DNA of 47,775 nucleotides from DATIKM01 sp035477595 (GCA_035477595.1 DATIKM010000008.1:1-47775), one strand, 5' to 3'. Counted from the stretch's first letter, positions 39,183 to 47,775 are shown. Program-made: numbers and translations. The notes: a model not told the origin generated them from the sequence alone.

Positions 39183-40670
39183 CTAGGCAGGCGGTGCCGA
39201 GTCGGCGGAGATCCATTCCATCGCACGCGCCAAACGGCGTCTCAGGCGTGCCGGCCCCAGCACGCTTAGAATCTCGTAGAGGCCAGGACCCACCGTGCGG
39301 CCCGTACTGGCTGCCCGCAGAGTGTGGATGACGGGCGCACGATCGATGCCCATGCTTGCCGCGATGCGGTTAACCATGGCCTCCGCCTCACCGATGCTCA
39401 TCGCGCCACCGCCGGGCAGGGCCGAGAGGGCCTCCTGCACGATCCTGGCCGCCCCGGGCGCGCTAAGCCACTTCCGGCGGGCTCGATCGTCTGGTCCCTC
39501 AGGGTCGCGAAAGAACATCTCGGCCAGCGCAGGCGCTTCAGCCAGCAGCTTCATGCGGTCAGTGATGAGCGGCGCCACCTGCCGAACGAGCTCGACCTCC
39601 GCCTCAGAAGGTGGCCGGCCCACGAGGCCAGCGCCTTGAAGCCTGGGCAGGCACAACTCAGCCAGTCGGTCCGTTGGGCACGAACGGATGTATTCCCCAT
39701 TCATCCAGCGCAGCTTCTCGTAGTCGAAGATGGCGGGGTTCCTGCTGATGCCTCTCAGCCCGAACCGCTCCAGGATCTCGGCGCGCGAAAAGACCTCACG
39801 GTTCTCGTCCCCGGCCGACCACCCGAGCAGGACCAGGAAGTTCAGTATGGCCTCTGGCAGGTATCCCTCACGCGCCATCTCCACGAACTGCGTGGCGCCG
39901 TGGCGTTTGGCGAGCTTCTTGCGGTCGGGGCCGAGGATGAGCGGGACATGCGCCCAGACAGGCTGTTCCCAGCCGAGAGCCTGGTAGAGCAGCACCTGCT
40001 TCGGGGTGCTGGGCATCCAGTCCTCACCGCGGATGACGTGGGTGATCGCCATCTCGTGGTCATCGACCACGACCGCAAGGTGGTACGTGGGCCATCCGCT
40101 GCTCTTCAGCAGCACCTGGTCGTCTACCGTGCGGTTCTCGAACGAGATGTCGCCATAGACGGCATCGCTGCACGCGGTGCGGCCCTCCAGCGGGACAGCC
40201 AGCCGTACCGTGTGCGCCTCACCCGCGTCTGCGCGCTGCGCAGCTTCGCCGGGCGACAGGCGCCTGCATCGCCGGTCGTAGCCAGGCGGTAGCCCGCGCT
40301 CCTGTTGCGTCTGACGCATCTGCGCCAGACGCTCCGCGGTGCAGAAGCACCGGTACGCGCTTGCGCCGGCCACGAGGCGGCGCGCCGTCTCCTGGTAGAG
40401 AGCCAGTCGCTCCGACTGGACGTAGGGCCCGTACGGTCCGCCCGTGACCCACCACTCGTCGGGCTCAAGCCCCAGGAAGCGCAGGCTTTCCTCGATGTCG
40501 GCGATGAACTCGGGGCGATAGCGTTCGGGGTCTCGATCCGTGTCCTCAAGCCGCACAACGAACTGGCCACCATTCGCCCTTGCGAGCAGCCACGCGAACA
40601 CAGCGGTCCGCAGGTTGCCCACGTGGGGCGACCCTGTCGGACTGGGCGCATACCGCGTGCGGACGCTCAA
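39183..40670 (-). CDS. gltX: Glutamyl-tRNA synthetase
   Basis: A 495-residue class I aminoacyl-tRNA synthetase that charges tRNA-Glu. The HIGH-type motif is YAPSPTGSPHVGNLRTA at residues 7-23, the glutamate-binding RLEDTDRDPERY follows, and the KMSKS-type motif is KKLAKRHGA near residue 250. The C-terminal anticodon-binding domain is complete in length. A zinc-ligand-like CFC is at about residue 108. The start is TTG at 40670, the only start that keeps the N-terminal strand; the ribosome binding site is weak. It lies 79 bases after the unrecognised 604-residue gene. Confidence 0.96.
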   Translation of the reverse strand: MSVRTRYAPSPTGSPHVGNLRTAVFAWLLARANGGQFVVRLEDTDRDPERYRPEFIADIEESLRFLGLEPDEWWVTGGPYGPYVQSERLALYQETARRLVAGASAYRCFCTAERLAQMRQTQQERGLPPGYDRRCRRLSPGEAAQRADAGEAHTVRLAVPLEGRTACSDAVYGDISFENRTVDDQVLLKSSGWPTYHLAVVVDDHEMAITHVIRGEDWMPSTPKQVLLYQALGWEQPVWAHVPLILGPDRKKLAKRHGATQFVEMAREGYLPEAILNFLVLLGWSAGDENREVFSRAEILERFGLRGISRNPAIFDYEKLRWMNGEYIRSCPTDRLAELCLPRLQGAGLVGRPPSEAEVELVRQVAPLITDRMKLLAEAPALAEMFFRDPEGPDDRARRKWLSAPGAARIVQEALSALPGGGAMSIGEAEAMVNRIAASMGIDRAPVIHTLRAASTGRTVGPGLYEILSVLGPARLRRRLARAMEWISADSAPPA

Positions 40671-40749
40671 CGTGGCTCTCGCAACGGAGTGTGGCGTCGG
40701 CCGCCAACGGTCGCCACAGCCGCGCGCTCATGGGTCTGCCAGGCCGCTT

Positions 40750-42564
40750 TCACGACTTCCGGAGGTACTTGCGCTTGCTTTTGTCGAAGCCCTGGGTTAG
40801 CTTGCGCTGGTCATACACCCACGCGCCACCCCGCTGGTAGAAGCAGTGGTATGCCGACAGGATCGAGGCCACCATGCGACGCGTCACCCGTCGGGCTATG
40901 TTAACCTCCGTCAGCACGGTGATGTACTCAATGCCCTTGCGGTAGTGCTCCAGAACGCGCCGCACGATCTCGAACGTCGGGAGCTCCTCTTCCTCGGCCT
41001 GACGTCCCAGCTCATGCAGCTCGTTCGCGCGGTTCCTGCTGACGAACATGGCTGGCTCGGTCTCCTCACCATAGGTGAGGGGATAGCGATCGGAAGCCTG
41101 GCGCTCAAGGTAGAAGACAGCGCCGGAGTCCACCGGCAGCGTCTGATACCAGTCCAGCAGGCCGTAGACGAGCCGCGTGCTGTTGTTAACCCAGATCGGG
41201 CACTCCTGGCGGTTGGGCAGCACCAGGTCAACCTGGAGGATTTCCGGCTCTGTGGCGAAGAAGCCGGGCGGCAACTGCGCGAGCGGGAACGTTCCGATCT
41301 CGCGGTGGTGATACTTCAGGATCAGACGGGCGGTCGCGGGCGGGTTGAGCTCGGGCGCCGCGACCGGCTCCTCGTCGAGCACGTCCTGGGCCACCGGATT
41401 GCGGATGTCGCGCTCGAGGCCGCCGTCGAACCCGTCGTCCTCCAGCAGGAGATCCACCTCGTTGCCCTCTGCATCGAGGTAGATCTCGTCGGCGAACGCC
41501 AGACTCTCCGGCACCAGGAAGACGTACGGCGGCAGTGCCTCATGCGGCGTGAATCGATCGGCTCCCAGCCACCGCAGGCGCTCGTCGGCCTGCAGCGCCC
41601 CGCTCACGGTGGCGAGGTCGGCATCGAAGGTGGGGTCTCCTGGCGAGACCTCGAACTCCTCCTCCAGCAACCGCTTGCCGCGCGCCACATCCTCGGCGGC
41701 GAGGACGCGCTCGACGAGCTGAGCGCGGTTCTCGTCGGAGATCGTGAGGGGCTCAACGGGTTCCGCCACGTCGGCGTCCGGCTGTTCCACGACCTCGCGG
41801 TCCGCAAGCGACGGGAAGAGCGCCGCGAGGCGGTCCCGCACGTTGGGGCCGATCCATCCGGCGCCGGACAGGCAGGTGAGGTCGGCGTTCGACAGCAGCG
41901 AGGCGTAGTGGGCAGCGGGATCGTAGTCGGCGCCGACCATGCGCCTGAGCAGGAGCTGCAGCACACGTGTCGGCACAGGATCTCCGACCGCATCGAGGAA
42001 GCCCGCCTCGCCGCCAGGCAGCAGGCTCGCGTGCTCATCGTACGGGCGCAGGTCGTCCTCCGAGAGGTCATTGTAGAACAGGATGTCCTCTTCGGTGTCA
42101 CCGTCGGTGTTCAGCAGCCACTCGCGCAGGCCCCAGTCGCCGGTACTTGTCTGGAACAGGGCGGGACTGCTTCGCAGAAGCCTCTCCAGCGACTCGTGCA
42201 GCGCCTCGGCCGGCCGGCCCACGATGGCCGCCACTTCGCGCACCAGCGCCTCGGTCGACATGGGTAGGCCGTACGCCTGGACGACTTCGGTCACCGTCCG
42301 CTCCGTGGTGCGCGTCGGGTCCGCGTAGCGCGTCCACAGCGTCCACTTTCGCTCGGTGGAGGCGAACCGCGACGAGTGCGAGTTCAGCACCACGCGGGCC
42401 AAGCGCAGGTCGACGTCCGTTCGGCCAATCGCGCGTGCCGCCCTAGAGGCAGCCTCGGAGGCCTTCACGGGTTTGCCGGCCTCCAGCAGGGCCCGGTAGA
42501 ACAGATCGGCCGCGAGGTGCATCGCGAGAGTCTCGTCGGTAATCGGTGAGGTGGCGATGGGCAC
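40750..42564 (-). CDS. Unrecognised 604-residue protein with N-terminal winged-helix-like modules
   Basis: I do not recognise this family. Residues about 10-80 and 85-150 look like two tandem winged-helix modules, each ending in a Trp-rich wing (STERKWTLWTRY and STGDWGLREWLL). They recall HARE-HTH-type domains. A long acidic middle (about 165-390; e.g. DTEEDILFYNDLSEDDL) follows. The C-terminal third is a beta-rich unit (RLILKYHHREIGTFPL, ECPIWVNNSTRLVYGLLDWYQ, GAVFYLERQ) and ends in a basic tail (DQRKLTQGFDKSKRKYL). There are no membrane segments. GTG 42564 follows GGAGGAG by about 5 bases; a longer frame to 42660 lacks support. It lies between rimO and gltX on the same strand. DNA or RNA binding is possible but unproven. 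Confidence 0.75.
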   Translation of the reverse strand: MPIATSPITDETLAMHLAADLFYRALLEAGKPVKASEAASRAARAIGRTDVDLRLARVVLNSHSSRFASTERKWTLWTRYADPTRTTERTVTEVVQAYGLPMSTEALVREVAAIVGRPAEALHESLERLLRSSPALFQTSTGDWGLREWLLNTDGDTEEDILFYNDLSEDDLRPYDEHASLLPGGEAGFLDAVGDPVPTRVLQLLLRRMVGADYDPAAHYASLLSNADLTCLSGAGWIGPNVRDRLAALFPSLADREVVEQPDADVAEPVEPLTISDENRAQLVERVLAAEDVARGKRLLEEEFEVSPGDPTFDADLATVSGALQADERLRWLGADRFTPHEALPPYVFLVPESLAFADEIYLDAEGNEVDLLLEDDGFDGGLERDIRNPVAQDVLDEEPVAAPELNPPATARLILKYHHREIGTFPLAQLPPGFFATEPEILQVDLVLPNRQECPIWVNNSTRLVYGLLDWYQTLPVDSGAVFYLERQASDRYPLTYGEETEPAMFVSRNRANELHELGRQAEEEELPTFEIVRRVLEHYRKGIEYITVLTEVNIARRVTRRMVASILSAYHCFYQRGGAWVYDQRKLTQGFDKSKRKYLRKS

Positions 42565-42700
42565 AGGTTCTCCTCCGACATGCAGGCGCCGCTTCTCGGC
42601 CGGCGCACACCGCGCCCGCCGTCCACCACGGCATACAGCCCAGACGGCAACGAGCGACATAACCTTCGCGCGCGGCTCTGCCGGCCGCCCTGGAGCGCGC

Positions 42701-44116
42701 CTACGGCGTCACACGCCCTACCAAGTCGTACACTCCCGCACGGTCCACGCGCACCGTCACGAAGTCACCAAGCGAGCCGCGCTCGCCCGATGCCACGACG
42801 GCGCCGTCAATCTCGGGCGCGTCCCGGTACGTGCGGCCGCGAAGAACGCTGCGCCCGGCGGCCCCGTTCGGTCCAGGCTGACTCTGGGAGCTCTCTACCA
42901 GCATCTCCACTTCGCGACCGATGAACCGCCGGTTCCGCTCCAGCGAGATATGCTGTTGCATCTCCAGCAACGTACTTCGACGCCGCTCCGCTTCCGCCGC
43001 ACGGGGGCGCCCCGACAGGCGAGCCGCTGGCGTGCCGTCTTCCGGCGAGTACGCGAAGACGCCAACGCGGTCAAACCTCGCAGCTTCAGTGAACCGCAGC
43101 AGGGCATCGAAGCTGCGCTTCGTCTCCCCGGGGAACCCCGTGATGAACGTTGTTCTCAGGCAGGCCTCCGGGTTCGCGCGGCGTATCCTGCCGATTAGAC
43201 GCAGGTACGCTTCGGCGTTGCCCGGCCGCCTCATGGCGCGCAGCACCACCTCGTCGGCGTGCTGCAGCGGCAGGTCAATGTATGCGCAGACGCCCGGCGT
43301 GCAGGCGATCGTGTCGATGATGTCGAGCGTCAGACGTGACGGATAGCAGTAGAGTACGCGGACCCAGCGCAGGCCTGGCGTCCGCGCCAGCTCGCGCAGC
43401 AGCGGAGCCAGGAGCGGCTTGCCTGCAAGGTCCAGTCCGTACTGCGTCGAGTCCTGCGAAACGATGATCAGCTCGCGCACGCCCTGCGCGGCAAGCCAGT
43501 GCGCCTCCTCGATGACCGCGTCGAACGCTTTGCTCACACGCGGGCCCCGGATCGCCGGGATGGCGCAGAAGGAGCACCGGTGGCCGCAGCCCTCGCCAAT
43601 CTTCAGATAGGCCGTCCACCGCGGTGTAGAGAGCGCCCGCGCCGGCGTTGCCGACCACGCATGTCGGGGACGCTGCTCCACCCACACCAGCGGCTCGTCC
43701 GTGCGCCTGGCCGACGCAATCGCTTCGACGGCCCGATCGGGCGAGCCTGTGCCCACGAACCCGTCCACTTCGGGCATCTCGGCCGCCAGCTCCCGGGCGA
43801 ACCGCTGCGCGAGGCATCCCGTCACGAACACGCGCCGGCACCTGCCCGCTCGCTTGTCATCGATCGCCTGCAGCACGGCGTCGACGCTCTCCTGCTGAGC
43901 GTCACGTACAAAACCGCACGTGTGCACCACGACGACGTCGGCCGAGCGCGCCAGCGCGTCCAGCGCGTAACCACGCTCCCGGAGCCCCCCGGCGATCTCC
44001 TCTGCGTCAACGACGTTCTTTGGGCAACCGAGAGTGATCATCCGAACGGCAGGCTTGTCCTCGTTCCGGGTCATGGGCGCTTCGCGGCGCTCGCGCTCGA
44101 AGGCGGCGAGGCGCAC
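42701..44116 (-). CDS. rimO: Ribosomal protein S12 methylthiotransferase RimO
   Basis: A radical-SAM enzyme that adds a methylthio group to an Asp of ribosomal protein S12. The N-terminal domain carries the three iron-sulfur cysteines (ITLGCPKNVVDAEE, VVHTCGFV, VTGCLAQR). The radical-SAM cluster motif CGHRCSFC (CxxxCxxC) is followed by AIPAIRGPRVSK, which favours RimO over MiaB. A TRAM domain ends the protein (EVEMLVESS to VTVRVDRAGVYDLVG). The start is unsettled: GTG 44116 has AGGAGG only 2 bases away, and a TATAAT hexamer at 44125-44130 just before it; ATG 44074 has no clear site. It diverges from argF. Confidence 0.93.
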   Translation of the reverse strand: MRLAAFERERREAPMTRNEDKPAVRMITLGCPKNVVDAEEIAGGLRERGYALDALARSADVVVVHTCGFVRDAQQESVDAVLQAIDDKRAGRCRRVFVTGCLAQRFARELAAEMPEVDGFVGTGSPDRAVEAIASARRTDEPLVWVEQRPRHAWSATPARALSTPRWTAYLKIGEGCGHRCSFCAIPAIRGPRVSKAFDAVIEEAHWLAAQGVRELIIVSQDSTQYGLDLAGKPLLAPLLRELARTPGLRWVRVLYCYPSRLTLDIIDTIACTPGVCAYIDLPLQHADEVVLRAMRRPGNAEAYLRLIGRIRRANPEACLRTTFITGFPGETKRSFDALLRFTEAARFDRVGVFAYSPEDGTPAARLSGRPRAAEAERRRSTLLEMQQHISLERNRRFIGREVEMLVESSQSQPGPNGAAGRSVLRGRTYRDAPEIDGAVVASGERGSLGDFVTVRVDRAGVYDLVGRVTP

Positions 44117-44272
44117 AACCTCCTATTATACCCTTCTGTCGCCTCGGGCCCGGTGTGCCGACCGGGCTGCCCGTGAGGTACCCTGAGCGCGTGCGCGCCG
44201 AGGCCGTGGGCGGGCTCTCCTCGGTCGGGCCGCTCCACGCTCGGCACCGTACCGTGCGGCGACGGCGAGGTC

Positions 44273-44301
44273 TTGCCACCCCCTCTGGAGTAGACTAGCA
44301 T
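44273..44301 (+). promoter_or_regulatory. Candidate promoter of argF-argG
   Basis: TTGCCA (44273-44278), a 17-base spacer and TAGCAT (44296-44301), about 40 bases before the argF start. No arginine-repressor box of the known type (TGAAT-like dyads) was found around it. Confidence 0.45.
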
Positions 44302-44339
44302 TCCGTGGCGCCTCGAGCGCCCAGCACACGGAGCCCGCC

Positions 44340-45752
44340 ATGTGGCAGAGGTTCACTGAAGATGCGCGCGACGTGTTGTACCGCGCTCAGGAGGAAGCAG
44401 TCAGCAGGGGCGGCCTGTGGGTCGGGCCAGAGCATCTCCTGCTGTCCATACTGGCGACTGGGTCCCGTGCTGGTCGCCTGCTGCGCGCCGTAGGAGTCGA
44501 CTTTGCTGAGGTCGCCCGTGTCATTCGCGAGCGCCTGCCCATCGCCACGGGCGCGAGCAGTGAGCTCGGTCTCGGAGGCGCTGTGCCAGACGTGGCCGCC
44601 ATCCTGGACGCTGCCGATGCGGAGTCGCGCCGGCTCGGCAGCGAGTCGCTCGGAACGGAGCACATTCTGCTTGCGCTCGCGGAGCGAGGCGGTGAGGTGG
44701 TGGCGGGAGCGCTGCCGGTGGATGCTGAGACCCTCCGCGCTGCCCTCCGCGCCGGTCTGGCCATCGACGACTACGGCGCGCGCCCGGGCCTCGAGCGCGC
44801 GCGCAGGCTCGTCTGGCTCGACTCGCTGCGGCTCCGGGGGCGCAGCCTGCTCTCTATCGCTGATCTGGACCCGGACCAGGTCGCAGGCGTGCTCGACGTG
44901 GCAGAGGCCTTCGCCGGCGTTCGCAGCACCCGCGAGCAGATCGTCGCGTGGGATAGGCCGCGGTGCCTCGCGTGCATTTTCGAGAAGCCCAGCCTCCGAA
45001 CCCGAGTGACGTTCGAGCTCGGGATGAAGCTGATGGGCGGCGAAGTCGCGGTGCTCGGACCAGCCGAGATTGGCCTCGGCACGCGCGAGCCGGCGCCCGA
45101 CGCTGCGCGTAACCTGGAGCGCTGGGTGGACGCCATCATGGCGCGCGTGATGCTGCACGAGACGGTGGTTGCGCTCCGAGAGCATTGCCGGATACCGGTC
45201 ATCAATGGACTGAGCGACCGGGAGCACCCGTGTCAGGCGCTTGCGGACCTGTTGACGCTGCGCCAACGGTTCGGCGCTCTCGGGGGCTTACGGCTTGCCT
45301 GGGTGGGCGATGGCAACAACGTGCTTCACTCGCTGCTGCACGCCGCCGCGTTGACAGGCATGTCGGTGACCGCTGCATGCCCGGAGGGCTACGACCCCGA
45401 TCCGCGGGTCCTCGCCAAGGCGCGCTCGGTTGCCGGCAAGGACACGGTGCTCAACTTGGTACGGGACCCGCAGGCAGCCTGCGACGGTGCCCATGCCGTC
45501 TACACAGACGTGTGGACCAGCATGGGGCAGGAGGCGGAGCGAGAGGACAGGCTGCGGCGCTTCGCGGGCTACCAGGTCTCAGAGGCTCTGATGCAGCGGG
45601 CGCACGAGGAGGCGATCTTCCTTCACTGCCTGCCCGCGCATCGCGGCGAGGAAGTGGCAGCTGAAGTGATCGACGGACCGTGGTCGGTCGTGTACGATCA
45701 GGCAGAGAACCGCCTGTACGTGCAGCAGGCCGTGCTCGCGCTTGCCCTCTGA
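44340..45752 (+). CDS. argF: Ornithine carbamoyltransferase fused to a double Clp N-terminal domain
   Basis: A 470-residue fusion in one uninterrupted frame. Residues 1-142 are a complete double Clp N-domain as in ClpC/ClpA: first repeat MWQRFTEDARDVLYRAQEEA with VGPEHLLLSIL, second DVAAILDAADAESRRLGSES with LGTEHILLALAE. Residues about 161-470 are a full-length ornithine carbamoyltransferase with the carbamoyl-phosphate motif SLRTR (218-222), HPCQALADLLT (296-306), WVGDGNNVLHSL (321-332), the ornithine loop DVWTSMGQE (390-398) and catalytic HCLPAHRGEE (429-438). All active-site motifs are intact. It makes citrulline from ornithine and carbamoyl phosphate. ATG 44340 has GGAG 6 bases upstream. 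argG follows after 39 bases. What the Clp domain does here is unknown. Confidence 0.93.
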   Translation: MWQRFTEDARDVLYRAQEEAVSRGGLWVGPEHLLLSILATGSRAGRLLRAVGVDFAEVARVIRERLPIATGASSELGLGGAVPDVAAILDAADAESRRLGSESLGTEHILLALAERGGEVVAGALPVDAETLRAALRAGLAIDDYGARPGLERARRLVWLDSLRLRGRSLLSIADLDPDQVAGVLDVAEAFAGVRSTREQIVAWDRPRCLACIFEKPSLRTRVTFELGMKLMGGEVAVLGPAEIGLGTREPAPDAARNLERWVDAIMARVMLHETVVALREHCRIPVINGLSDREHPCQALADLLTLRQRFGALGGLRLAWVGDGNNVLHSLLHAAALTGMSVTAACPEGYDPDPRVLAKARSVAGKDTVLNLVRDPQAACDGAHAVYTDVWTSMGQEAEREDRLRRFAGYQVSEALMQRAHEEAIFLHCLPAHRGEEVAAEVIDGPWSVVYDQAENRLYVQQAVLALAL

Positions 45753-45791
45753 CGGACACACCGGGAGGGGACGAGGCAAGGAGACGCGACG

Positions 45792-47021
45792 ATGTCTGAC
45801 GGCGGAACGGTGGTGCTGGTCTACTCGGGAGGGCTCGACACGTCGGTGTGCATACCGCTCCTGCGTGAGGAGTACGGGTACACGCGGATTGTGACGGTAA
45901 CGGTGGACGTTGGGCAGCCGGCGGACGACATCTGCCAAGCCGAGGAACGAGCCCGGACCTTGGGTGCCGATCATACCACGGTGGACGCGCGCCGTGAGTT
46001 CGTGACGGAGTACTGCTGGCCGTCCGTCCGCGCGAACGGCGACTACCAGGGGTATCCGATCTCCACGTCTATCGCGCGACCTCTCATCGCGCTGAAGGCG
46101 GTCGAAGCGGCGCGGCGGATCGGCGCAACAACCTTCTGCCACGGGTGCACCGGAAAGGGCAACGACCAGTTCCGCATCGAGTACGCTATGCGCGTCCTGA
46201 TGCCTGAGGCTACGGTGATCGCGCCCATGCGCGAGGGACGTCTCCTCCCTGATGGCCGCCGGGAGCCGTGGACCCGCGTGGAGGAGATCGAGTACGCCAG
46301 CTCCCGCGGGCTGAACGTGGCCCAGACGACGGACCGGATCTGGAGCATCGACGAGAACATCTGGGGCAGGAGCATCGAGGGAGGTCGGCTCGAGGAGCCT
46401 GACTACGCCCCGCCAGAGACGATATTCTGCTGGACGCGGTCTATCGCGGAGGCGCCAGACGCACCGCGCGCCCTCGTGATCGGCTTCGAGCAGGGCGTCC
46501 CGGTCTCGCTCGACGGTGAGCGCATGGAGCCGGTCGCGCTCGTCGAGACAGTCAACCGCATCGCGGGCGATTGCGGCGTGGGGCGCATCGACGTGATGGA
46601 GGACCGCATGCTCGGCCTCAAAGTTCGCGAGAACTACGAGTGTCCGGCGGCCGTAACCATACTCACGGCGCATAGGGCGCTCGAGGCCCTCGTGTGTACG
46701 CAGGCAGAGCTGAAGTTCAAGGCGATGGTGGACCGCGAGTGGGGCGAACTGGCCTATAGGGGACTCTGGTACGACCCGCTGAAGGAGGACCTTGAGGGCT
46801 TCATCGATCGCGTGCAGGAACGCGTGACGGGCGAGGTCCACCTGCGGCTCTATCGAGGGAGCTGCGCTGTGGTGGGGCGCAGCAGCAAGTGGGCCCTCTA
46901 CAGCGAGGACCTGGCCTCGTTCGACAGCAAGACGTTCGACCAGTCCGAGATGACGGGCATGGTGAAGACGCACGGTATGCAGTCGCGGATGTACTGGAGG
47001 CTGCGCCAGGGCGGTGTCTGA
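45792..47021 (+). CDS. argG: Argininosuccinate synthase
   Basis: A 409-residue enzyme that joins citrulline and aspartate with ATP to give argininosuccinate. The ATP-binding motif VLVYSGGLDTSVCIPLL is at residues 8-24. Further family signatures are FCHGCTGKGNDQFRIEYA near residue 115, the NVAQTTDRIWSIDENIWGRSIEGG segment near 175 and the C-terminal RLYRGSCAVVGRSSKWALYSE, FDQSEMTG region. The length is normal. ATG 45792 follows AAGGAG. It uses the product of the preceding argF. argH, the next step, is not found downstream in this window. Confidence 0.97.
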   Translation: MSDGGTVVLVYSGGLDTSVCIPLLREEYGYTRIVTVTVDVGQPADDICQAEERARTLGADHTTVDARREFVTEYCWPSVRANGDYQGYPISTSIARPLIALKAVEAARRIGATTFCHGCTGKGNDQFRIEYAMRVLMPEATVIAPMREGRLLPDGRREPWTRVEEIEYASSRGLNVAQTTDRIWSIDENIWGRSIEGGRLEEPDYAPPETIFCWTRSIAEAPDAPRALVIGFEQGVPVSLDGERMEPVALVETVNRIAGDCGVGRIDVMEDRMLGLKVRENYECPAAVTILTAHRALEALVCTQAELKFKAMVDREWGELAYRGLWYDPLKEDLEGFIDRVQERVTGEVHLRLYRGSCAVVGRSSKWALYSEDLASFDSKTFDQSEMTGMVKTHGMQSRMYWRLRQGGV

Positions 47022-47092
47022 GGTTACCGCTGCCAGGTGGCCGGCGCGTCCCGACGCTGCTGACCTGCCGCATCAGATGACAGGAGCACAAG

Positions 47093-47504
47093 ATGGCGCG
47101 CGAGATGCCCGTGCTTTCGACGGCGGAGATATGGCGCGCTCTCGGTGACTTCTCGTCTCGGAACACCGTCGGAGGTCGCGTCGGATTCCACCCCGGCCGA
47201 GTGCAGGCGAACACCGTGCCCTGCGTGCTCCGCGCGGTGTCATCGGCTGGTGAAGGCGCCTCTCGATGCAGCATCCGAGGAGGTCGGTCGTCGCGCGCTC
47301 TCGTCGCTGATCCGAGCTTCCGACGGCCTGTGGGTGACCTGTCATCAGCTCTGGAAGGACAGCAAGCCGCTCTCGCGACCCTCGTGGGTAACCGTGGTGG
47401 ACCTCAGAGCTCGGTCGAACCTGCGCGGGGGTGGCGTGAGGCCCGGGAACGCGGCGCTGAACGAGGTGTTCAACGCCCACGGTTTGGCTCGGTGCGGCGA
47501 CTGA
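47093..47504 (+). pseudogene. Probable small gene with a frameshift, unrecognised
   Basis: ATG 47093 has a good AGGAG site 6 bases upstream and its frame (MAREMPVLSTAEIWRALGDF...) shows strong third-position GC up to about 47245. From there the bias moves to the +1 frame, which reads RLVKAPLDAASEEVGRRAL and SDGLWVTCHQLWKDSKP and stops at 47504. The pattern suggests one gene of about 137 codons broken by a one-base indel, either real or a sequencing error. I do not recognise the product. Alternatives are an intact 217-residue frame running from 47093 to 47746, or an independent 119-residue gene starting at GTG 47145 without a good ribosome site. Confidence 0.35.
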
Positions 47505-47775
47505 CCGGCGAAGCAGCACGACGCCATGGATGGGGACTGGCGATCCCCGGTATGGCGCCTGCACGGGCCGTGACGGCGAGCCCGCACCACATCCTCGCTG
47601 CCTGGAGAGACCGTCAGAGGAGCTATCACCGGCTACAGCGTGCCCGGATGTCCGGCGATCGGTTACTCGCGGATCCAGCGGAGGACGCCCGGATCGGGGA
47701 CCGGCGCCTGTCCTCGGGTGAACAGCCTATCCGCGACGTCGTCTGAACGCTGGCGATGACCATGGAGAGGATCGG
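47505..47775. other. Unassigned right end
   Basis: A frame ending at 47746 (SPHHILAAWRDRQRSYHRLQ, then SGDRLLADPAEDARIGD) has fair third-position GC and could be a small gene from ATG 47552 or the end of the 47093 frame. No ribosome binding site or recognisable family supports it. No terminator after the argG unit was identified. Confidence 0.25.

Noticed and set aside
40846..42267. 473-residue plus-strand frame
   Set aside because: Opposite the unrecognised 604-residue gene, whose frame has a proper ribosome site and protein-like composition; this one does not.
44125..44130. TATAAT directly before rimO as a promoter
   Set aside because: No acceptable -35 element at 16-18 bases; kept only as a remark on the uncertain rimO start.
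44340..44780. A separate small Clp N-domain protein (ClpS/ClpC fragment) upstream of argF
   Set aside because: The frame runs without a stop into the carbamoyltransferase, and no ribosome site or start precedes the enzyme domain, so a fusion is the simpler reading.

Overview
The window is GC-rich bacterial chromosome with tightly packed, mostly housekeeping genes. I see no insertion sequence, prophage or CRISPR array. The 16S rRNA, the separate atpD-atpC pair and the UroD-family methyltransferase-like protein make me suspect Armatimonadota or a neighbouring lineage. That placement is an inference from memory of 16S signatures and should be checked with the rRNA genes.

Layout from left to right. 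Positions 1-3321 (minus strand) hold the start of threonine synthase, glucose-6-phosphate dehydrogenase (zwf), an RpoD-family sigma factor and a small YtxH membrane protein. Positions 3543-16604 (plus) form one type II secretion operon in the order gspE-F-G-H-I-J-K-L-M-C-D. Several of its junctions are translationally coupled ATGA overlaps, and it ends in a very long secretin and a near-perfect bidirectional terminator. Positions 16695-20960 (minus) hold tldE, tldD and a UroD-family protein. A flavodiiron protein (21127-22302, plus) converges on atpC-atpD (minus). Positions 22361-27404 (minus) continue with atpC, atpD, a YbjQ protein, an MscS channel, folD and an oversized nusB. A 1,205-residue secreted, glycoside-hydrolase-like protein (27594-31211, plus) and a TPR-like helical protein (minus) lead to a complete rRNA operon on the minus strand: 16S, tRNA-Ile, tRNA-Ala, 23S and 5S, driven by two strong tandem promoters. 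Upstream of it on the same strand lie rimO, a large unrecognised protein, gltX and two amidohydrolase-like paralogues. The right end (plus) carries an arginine pair, argF-argG, followed by a probably frameshifted reading frame.

How the parts work together. The Gsp proteins build an envelope-spanning secretion machine; its prepilin peptidase is not in this window and must lie elsewhere. NusB and the boxA-like leader before 16S belong to rRNA antitermination. ArgF and ArgG are consecutive steps from ornithine to argininosuccinate.

The most striking observation is that the ornithine carbamoyltransferase (44340-45752) carries a complete double Clp N-terminal domain at its amino end, in one uninterrupted frame. 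This is a substrate- or adaptor-binding module of ClpC/ClpA chaperones fused to a biosynthetic enzyme. Other unusual points are a NusB about twice normal size with an alanine-rich insertion, two tandem amidohydrolase-fold proteins lacking the usual metal ligands, and a 16S helix 31 loop that departs from the common bacterial sequence.
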